Source of the DNA: Methanomassiliicoccaceae archaeon
GTDB lineage: Archaea; Thermoplasmatota; Thermoplasmata; Methanomassiliicoccales; Methanomethylophilaceae
Assembly: GCA_003550345.1 (NCBI GenBank)
Contig: PUJZ01000047.1
Coordinates: 1-44,964, forward strand
DNA: 44,964 bases
Direction: 5' to 3'
Both the position numbers and the translations under genes were made by a program. This document shows, in pieces, positions 40,793 to 44,964 of this stretch. How positions within the stretch are numbered: the stretch's first letter is position 1; each line of letters starts with the position of its first letter. Under the pieces are notes generated by a model. The model was not told the DNA's origin and searched no databases. It worked only from the letters and a program-made list of their open reading frames with translations.

Positions 40793-42013
40793 TCAATTGC
40801 CCAGGTTGGCCATGCTCACCGCGTCGTCTATCTCCTGGCGCAGGCTCTCCGGGAGGCCGCGTATGCTCCCTTCGAGGAAGCCCCGGACTATCATGCCCAC
40901 CGCCTCGTCCTCGTCGAGGCCGCGGGCCATCAGGTACTCCACCTGCTCGCGGGCTATCTTGCCCACCGCCGCCTCGTGGGTCATCTCCACGTCAGGGTAC
41001 ATTGCCTCGAGCTCGGGTATGGCCAGGGTCCTGCCCTCCTCCGACATTATCAGCGAGCGGCACTCCAGGTGGGCGCGGATGTCCGGGGCGTTGCCCACCA
41101 GCCTGCCGCGGGCGATCATCTCCCCTCCCAGGGTGATGCTGCGGGAGAGTATCTCCGCCGCGCTGTGAGGCGCGTTCATGATCACCTGCGAGCCGAGGTC
41201 TATCTCCGACCCGGGATGGGATATCGCTATGCTGTTGAACTTGGCCGCCGCCCCCTCGCCGTTGAGCTGGCAGGTGGGGTAGCTCTGCACCGAGCCGGCC
41301 GGTTTCATGATCACGTAGTTGTTCACGAAGCTGGCCTCCTTGCCCAGCTCCACCCCGGTACGGGGCCTGACGCCGGTCTTCTCGCCCCAGTTGTGGATCA
41401 TGGAGAAGCTGAGCGAGCCGCCGTCGAGCACGTAGATCTCCGACATCCCCAGGTGCAGGGACTCGTTGGCATGGGAGCTGGTGGCGCAGCCGGTGATGAT
41501 GTCCAGCGACGCCCCCTCCTCCACTATGATTATGTTGTGCGTGTGCTGGGTGCGCTTCTCGGTGTCGATCATCATGCAGGTCTGCACCGGGAACTCCACC
41601 TTCCTCCCCGCCTTCACGCGGATGAAGTACCCGTTGGCGCCCTCCAGGTATGCGCGGGCGGTGTACTTGTCCTTGTCCACCGGCACCGCCCTCCAGGAGT
41701 AGTCCGAAAGCCAATCGTACCTCTCCATGGCGTCCAGGGTGGGCAGGAGCTCCATGCCCTGGTCGGCGGAGCTCTGGTGGACCACGGCGTTGTCCACGTA
41801 GACCAGGCTGCCGGAGCGCTCCTCCGCGCTGGGCAGCACGCCCACGTTCATCATGGTCTGCTTCTGCTCGGGGGTGATGTCCTCCAGGGTCTCGTAGGTG
41901 TCCCCCTCGCTGCTGCCGGGCTCGAACTCGTCCAGGTCGTAGTCCCTTCCGAAGGCGCCCTTCCTCTTCAGCGCCTCCTCCGCCCTCCTCCTCAAAGCTT
42001 GACCATCCGGCAT
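40793..42013 (-). CDS. sufB: SufB-type Fe-S cluster scaffold subunit
   Basis: The 406-residue protein is the archaeal SufB/SufD-type scaffold: a short N-terminal helical region, a beta-helix core (YFIRVKAGRKVEFPVQTCMM, HNIIIVEEGASLDIITGCAT), and the C-terminal stretch SQVIMNAPHSAAEILSRSIT, ARGRLVGNAPDIRAHLECRS, then MYPDVEMTHEAAVGKIAREQ. It assembles Fe-S clusters with SufC. The ATG at 42013 overlaps the end of sufC by 22 bp; no separate SufD is present, typical for archaeal minimal SufBC. Confidence 0.93.
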   Translation of the reverse strand: MPDGQALRRRAEEALKRKGAFGRDYDLDEFEPGSSEGDTYETLEDITPEQKQTMMNVGVLPSAEERSGSLVYVDNAVVHQSSADQGMELLPTLDAMERYDWLSDYSWRAVPVDKDKYTARAYLEGANGYFIRVKAGRKVEFPVQTCMMIDTEKRTQHTHNIIIVEEGASLDIITGCATSSHANESLHLGMSEIYVLDGGSLSFSMIHNWGEKTGVRPRTGVELGKEASFVNNYVIMKPAGSVQSYPTCQLNGEGAAAKFNSIAISHPGSEIDLGSQVIMNAPHSAAEILSRSITLGGEMIARGRLVGNAPDIRAHLECRSLIMSEEGRTLAIPELEAMYPDVEMTHEAAVGKIAREQVEYLMARGLDEDEAVGMIVRGFLEGSIRGLPESLRQEIDDAVSMANLGN

Positions 42014-42738
42014 TTTATGCACTCCCCGTAGCCCCTCTCCTGGATGTCCCTCAGTATGTCCCGCGGCCTGCCGGAGCACATGATCCTGCCCCCTCTTATC
42101 ACATAGGCGCAGTCCGCGTCGATGTAGTCGAGCACCTTGCCGGTGTGGGTGATCACCAACGCCGACTTGCTGCGGTCGCCCTTCTCCCAGCCGCAGCCCT
42201 TCTTGTCGTAGAGCATGCTGTGGATCTTCCTGCCCACCAGGTCGATGCTCTCCATGTCCACGCCCGACTCCGGCTCGTCGAGCAGGAAGAAGCAGGGCTC
42301 CTGCATGCTCAGCTGCAGCAGCTCGGAGCGCTTTATCTCCCCCCCGGAGAAGCCCACGTTGATGTCCCTCTCCAGGAACCTGTCCATGTTCAGCGCCTTG
42401 GCGGTCTCCTCGGTGTCGAGGTGGCCATCGCCGGCGGCGACCACCAGGTCGTTGAGCCTCAGGCCGACGATGTTGGGGGGCCTCTGCAGCATTATCCCCA
42501 TCCCCATCCTCGCCCTCTCGTGTATCGGCAAGTGGGTGACATCGCGGCCGAGGAAGAGGATCCTGCCTTTGGTAACCTCGTACTGGCCGAAGCCCATGAT
42601 GGTGTGCAGCAGCGTCGACTTCCCCGAGCCGTTGGGCCCGAACAGCACACAGGTGTGCCCAGCGGGGACCTCCAGGTCCACGCCGGAGAGCACCTCCCTG
42701 CCATCGACCTCAACATGCAGGTCTTCAATTCGCAGCAA
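41992..42738 (-). CDS. sufC: SufC Fe-S assembly ATPase
   Basis: The ABC ATPase partner of SufB. Motifs are Walker A LFGPNGSGKSTLLHTI, the Q-loop region MLQRPPNIVGLRL, the ABC signature NVGFSGGEIKRSELLQL, Walker B PCFFLLDEPESGVD and the H-loop VITHTGK. I start at TTG 42738 because a gaggggagg Shine-Dalgarno (about 42747-42755) lies just upstream; the longer frame to 42768 would run into the TATA region attttaataaa (42769-42780). The next gene, sufB, overlaps its end. Confidence 0.94.
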   Translation of the reverse strand: MLRIEDLHVEVDGREVLSGVDLEVPAGHTCVLFGPNGSGKSTLLHTIMGFGQYEVTKGRILFLGRDVTHLPIHERARMGMGIMLQRPPNIVGLRLNDLVVAAGDGHLDTEETAKALNMDRFLERDINVGFSGGEIKRSELLQLSMQEPCFFLLDEPESGVDMESIDLVGRKIHSMLYDKKGCGWEKGDRSKSALVITHTGKVLDYIDADCAYVIRGGRIMCSGRPRDILRDIQERGYGECIKCRMVKL

Positions 42739-42768
42739 TTGTAACGCCTCCCCTCTTAATGGGGACAA

Positions 42769-42780
42769 CGTTTATTAAAA
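42769..42780 (-). promoter_or_regulatory. TATA box of the sufCB operon
   Basis: The minus-strand attttaataaac lies about 30-40 bp before the proposed TTG start and upstream of the gaggggagg Shine-Dalgarno. It supports a short-leader transcript. Confidence 0.6.
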
Positions 42781-42864
42781 TTACATCCCGGCGGCGGACG
42801 CCTGTGGCGAGAGGGCTTCAGAGCGGCTCGGAGGGCAAGGGGACGACGGCGAAGGCGCCCCTCA

Positions 42865-42934
42865 AGGCATGACCCGCAGGCACGCGCCCACTCCTTTGCG
42901 GATCGATTGCCGAAGGGCGGCCCCGGTCATGCCT
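42865..42934 (-). ncRNA. Candidate structured RNA between sufC and the flavodoxin-like gene
   Basis: A perfect 10-bp inverted repeat, aggcatgacc (42865-42874) and ggtcatgcct (42925-42934), encloses 50 bp with an inner hairpin gccg-ccctt-cggc and a second small stem ccgca/tgcgg, giving a three-way-junction-like layout. On the minus strand the TATA-like ttatttaat (42958-42966) lies about 25 bp before it. It could be an RNA gene, a leader or a DNA inverted repeat. GC-rich sequence makes weak stems common, so this is tentative. Confidence 0.4.
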
Positions 42935-42956
42935 CAGATGATGCTGATGAAGCCCT

Positions 42957-42967
42957 CAATTAAATAA
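42957..42967. promoter_or_regulatory. AT box readable in both directions
   Basis: On the plus strand caattaaataa lies about 27 bp before the flavodoxin-like ATG at 42990, fitting a leaderless mRNA. On the minus strand ttatttaattg would drive the structured element at 42934-42865. Confidence 0.55.
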
Positions 42968-42989
42968 GCGGAAACCGTTCACCGCCCGG

Positions 42990-43565
42990 ATGAAGATAGT
43001 AGCCGTTAACGGCAGCCCGAGGCTCATCGGCAACACCTCCTCCGCCCTCAGCACCCTGCTCGATGAGCTGGAGAAGAGCGGCTACGAGACCGAGCAGCTG
43101 CAGATATACGACGATGAGCTGCTGCCCTGCAACGCCTGCATGTCCTGCCGCCTGCGCAAGGACGGCCGCTGCATCAACGAGAACGACCGCTTCAACGATT
43201 ACCTGCAGAGCATGTACGACGCCGACGCCGTAATTCTCGCCTCGCCGGTCTACTTCGGGTCGGTGACATCGCAGATGAAGATATTCATGGAGAGGGCCGG
43301 CCTCTGCTCCCGCTACGGGGGGCAGCGGCTGAGGAGGAAGGCGGGCGCGGTGATGGTGGTGCAGGGCTCCAGAGGCGGGATGATGGCGCATGCCGAGCTG
43401 GTCAACTTCCTGCTCGACTGCCAGATGGTGGTCTGCCCGTCCTCGGAATGCGCGGTGCTCACCGCCGAGGGCCCCTCCGACCTTGAGGGCGAACCCCGGA
43501 ACCTGAGCATCATCAAGGACCTGGGGCGGGAGCTCGCTTGGCTGACAGCCCGCTTGCGAGAATGA
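42990..43565 (+). CDS. Flavodoxin-fold NAD(P)H-FMN reductase/iron-sulfur flavoprotein-like
   Basis: This 191-residue paralog of the proteins at 33865 and 35229 starts MKIVAVNGSPRLIGNTSSAL (FMN loop) and has the Cys cluster LPCNACMSCRLRKDGRCIND-like stretch (actual ending CINEND), then ILASPVYFGSVTSQMKIFME. It is a stand-alone redox flavoprotein. The electron partner is unknown. It lies upstream of the pilin genes, with 73 bp between. Confidence 0.86.
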   Translation: MKIVAVNGSPRLIGNTSSALSTLLDELEKSGYETEQLQIYDDELLPCNACMSCRLRKDGRCINENDRFNDYLQSMYDADAVILASPVYFGSVTSQMKIFMERAGLCSRYGGQRLRRKAGAVMVVQGSRGGMMAHAELVNFLLDCQMVVCPSSECAVLTAEGPSDLEGEPRNLSIIKDLGRELAWLTARLRE

Positions 43566-43854
43566 CTGGATACCGGGTCCTGACGATAGTTCTATATAAA
43601 GACAGAAAGCTGAATATCCAAGCGTTGACGGAGTGTCGATGAAAGGCTTTCATTCGAGGCCCGAGAGGAAGGGCAGGGACCGGAGAGGCGTATCCGAGAT
43701 ACTGGCGAACATACTCGTAATAGGAATAACAGTGGTCTTCTTCGCCGGAGTGCTGGCCTTCGTGGTCAGCATCGGGCCCGACGACTCGGCCAATGTGCAG
43801 ATGAGCGCCTCCCTCGACGATGACCTGCTGCGGATAAAGCACGGCGGCGGGAGC
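43561..43854 (+). repeat. Tandem duplication unit, copy 1 (second copy 44672-44964)
   Basis: The promoter and 5' part of the first pilin gene recur about 1.11 kb downstream with high similarity: gatgactgga-type lead, tctatataaa, ggagtgtcgatgaaaggc and long identical runs in the signal and the ASLDDDLL region. The repeat spacing equals one pilin gene plus its intergenic region. Confidence 0.7.
43591..43600 (+). promoter_or_regulatory. TATA box of the first pilin gene
   Basis: The tctatataaa element lies about 40 bp before the ATG at 43639. A near copy, tctatataa, precedes the second pilin gene at 44702-44710. The two pilin upstream regions are duplicates. Confidence 0.65.
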
Positions 43855-44445
43855 ACGCTGCCTGACGATGATGAGATGACGCGGATCAAGATCGTGGCCG
43901 ACGGCCTCACCAGGTTCGTGCCTTTGTCCTACGGCACCCAGTCACCGGGAGGCGCCCAATGGAGCGGCCCCTGGTCTGTGGGGTCGTCCTGGTACTTCAA
44001 CTTCAGCGCGAACGCAGGGCTCTTCGATGAGACCTCACCGTACCAGCCCTCCGCACTGAAGGTGGGCATAGCCTACATCGACCAGAGCAACGTAATATGG
44101 TCGATCACGCTGCGCACCGACGCCAACATCCCGCCCACGATAATCAACTTCAAGGTCGAAGGGGAGAACAGCGGCGACGGCAGGATAGCGAGCGGCGACC
44201 TCGTCACGTTCACGGTCAGGGTCATGGACAAGGATGTCGAATCCGTGGTGGGCAACTTCACCGAGCTTTTCGTTGCCGGAGGCCATGAAGATGAGGAATT
44301 CGATGGCGAAGCCGGGAGTGAGACATGGACGGTCGAGCTCACTCCCGATGCCAGCGACGGCCTCAGAACAGTGGTGATCACCGCCACGGACGCGGCAGGG
44401 AACCAGGTCAGCGAGACCTATCAGCTCACCATATTCACGCCCTGA
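43639..44445 (+). CDS. Type IV pilin-like protein with class III signal peptide and Ig-like domain
   Basis: The protein has 268 residues from ATG 43639. The N terminus KGRDRRGVSEILANILVIGI is a class III signal: the prepilin peptidase would cleave after RRG, leaving VSEILANILV as the hydrophobic assembly helix. Residues about 170-265 form an Ig-like fold (TFTVRVMDKDVESVVGNFTE to VVITATDAAGNQVSETYQLT). The protein is probably a pilus or adhesion subunit. Its start and upstream region are repeated at 44702-44964. The in-frame GTG at 43633 is a less likely start. Confidence 0.88.
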   Translation: MKGFHSRPERKGRDRRGVSEILANILVIGITVVFFAGVLAFVVSIGPDDSANVQMSASLDDDLLRIKHGGGSTLPDDDEMTRIKIVADGLTRFVPLSYGTQSPGGAQWSGPWSVGSSWYFNFSANAGLFDETSPYQPSALKVGIAYIDQSNVIWSITLRTDANIPPTIINFKVEGENSGDGRIASGDLVTFTVRVMDKDVESVVGNFTELFVAGGHEDEEFDGEAGSETWTVELTPDASDGLRTVVITATDAAGNQVSETYQLTIFTP

Positions 44446-44749
44446 TGATCGACCGCGAATCCCCCTTGCCCCCACGAAGATGCTTTTCCTGCCTGGAGTT
44501 TACGAGGTCGCATCACGGGGCGGGACGCTCACCGCTCCACTGCCTGATGGCCGCCCCGGGATGCGGGCCGATAAACGAAGAAGGCCTTCGGCCAGGAGGG
44601 GCAAGCTCGTGAACCGGGCATCATCGGGCGCCCTCGCCGCGGGACCGCTCTTCTCACCGGACGACCGCGTAGATGACTGGACTCCGGGTTCAAACGATAG
44701 GTCTATATAAAAGCAAAAAGCTAGTTAATCAGATGTAGACGGAGTGTCG
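44446..44749 (+). other. Intergenic region between the two pilin genes
   Basis: No gene is seen; a 76-codon frame at 44480-44710 lacks recognisable features and runs through the TATA box. The last 80 bp repeat the upstream region of the first pilin, including tctatataa at 44702-44710. Confidence 0.6.
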
Positions 44750-44964
44750 ATGAAAGGCCTTCATACTAAGCCCAAGCGGAAGGGCAGGGACCGGAGAGGC
44801 GTATCCGAGATATTGGCGAACGTACTCATCCTGGGGATTACGGTTACTTTGTTCACCGGGGTCCTGGCGTTCGTCGGAAACGTCCCGGAGCCCGATGACC
44901 CTGTGAGGGTTGATATGAGGGCCTCCCTCGACGATGACCTGCTGCGGATAAAGCACAGCGGCGG
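44750..44964 (+). CDS. Second type IV pilin-like protein, 5' part; cut by right edge
   Basis: From ATG 44750 the frame is open to the window edge (71 codons). It reads MKGLHTKPKRKGRDRRGVSE, then ILANVLILGITVTLFTGVLA and RASLDDDLLRIKHSGG, a close paralog of the pilin at 43639 (GRDRRGVSEILAN identical; ASLDDDLLRIKH identical). The prepilin cleavage site RRG|VSE is kept. A 35-base stretch around the signal and a 38-base stretch further on are identical between the copies, indicating a recent tandem duplication. The C-terminal part is outside the window. Confidence 0.85.
   Translation, partial: MKGLHTKPKRKGRDRRGVSEILANVLILGITVTLFTGVLAFVGNVPEPDDPVRVDMRASLDDDLLRIKHSG

Noticed and set aside
44480-44710. 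76-codon frame between the pilin genes
   Set aside because: It runs into the second pilin's TATA box and has no recognised features or ribosome binding site.

Overview
The window is a GC-rich archaeal chromosome segment, almost certainly from the Thermoplasmatota and most likely a methanogen-type lineage such as Methanomassiliicoccales. Archaeal markers are the ether-lipid genes (glycerol-1-phosphate dehydrogenase, geranylgeranyl reductase, tetraether synthase, mevalonate kinase), RNase P protein Rpp21/RNP4, ribosomal protein L10e, Dph2, type II methionine aminopeptidase, UPF0216 and UPF0179, a TrmB regulator and class III-signal pilins. Many genes have a TATA-like box about 25-30 bp before the start codon, suggesting leaderless transcripts. 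The 23S rRNA gene stands alone, with no 16S or 5S beside it; split rRNA genes are typical of Thermoplasmatota. HdrA/MvhD, SufBC, Mrp and NifB/NifX proteins fit an anaerobe rich in Fe-S proteins. The order-level placement is inference.

Layout. 0-2.3 kb: a TPP-dependent enzyme (cut by the left edge) coupled to nifB, then UPF0216. 2.3-5.7 kb: 23S rRNA with tandem promoters, a processing stem and a likely terminator. 5.7-8.0 kb: an overlapping metallo-hydrolase, Sua5/TsaC, methionine aminopeptidase cluster and tRNA-Leu(CAA). 8.1-12.4 kb: a UbiA-type prenyltransferase, a cobalamin-binding protein coupled to a histidine kinase, a HEAT-repeat protein and a tiny Cys-rich protein. 12.6-14.3 kb: a five-gene sulfur-relay operon (TusA, DsrE2-like, TusB-, TusD- and TusC-like). 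14.3-17.5 kb: a small protein, an aminotransferase, an unknown acidic protein and mevalonate kinase. 17.5-21.2 kb: geranylgeranyl reductase, ferredoxin and tetraether synthase, divergent from a TrmB-type regulator. 21.3-26.9 kb: a 1342-residue membrane-anchored lamin-tail protein, a half-RING-like zinc protein and an HD hydrolase. 26.9-33.0 kb: translation, RNA and housekeeping genes (serS, CRM protein, RNP4, L10e, dph2, purC, UPF0179, egsA). 33.5-38.8 kb: a receiver protein, two Cys-containing flavodoxin-like proteins, a HisA-like barrel, superoxide reductase coupled to an HdrA/ferredoxin/MvhD fusion, and an MFS carrier. 39.1-42.7 kb: NifX-like protein, Mrp/NBP35, a VOC protein and SufBC. 43.0-44.96 kb: a third flavodoxin-like protein and two tandem paralogous pilins, the second cut by the right edge.

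How the genes work together. The lipid genes cover several steps of archaeal membrane synthesis: mevalonate kinase for isoprenoids, egsA for the glycerol-1-phosphate backbone, GGR plus ferredoxin for saturation, and Tes for joining lipid tails. The Fe-S, sulfur and redox genes (NifB, NifX/Mrp, SufBC, the Tus/Dsr set, superoxide reductase with the HdrA/MvhD fusion, and the flavoproteins) suggest a heavy investment in cluster assembly and anaerobic redox defence.

The most notable items for a second look are the cobalamin-protein/kinase pair, the superoxide reductase-HdrA/MvhD pair with a strongly folded leader, the Tus/Dsr operon, the TrmB-tetraether divergon, and three compact RNA-like inverted-repeat elements that each begin about 25 bp from a TATA-like box (33187-33262, 35875-35942, 42865-42934). 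All assignments come from reading the sequence and remembered family features; no database search or folding program was run.
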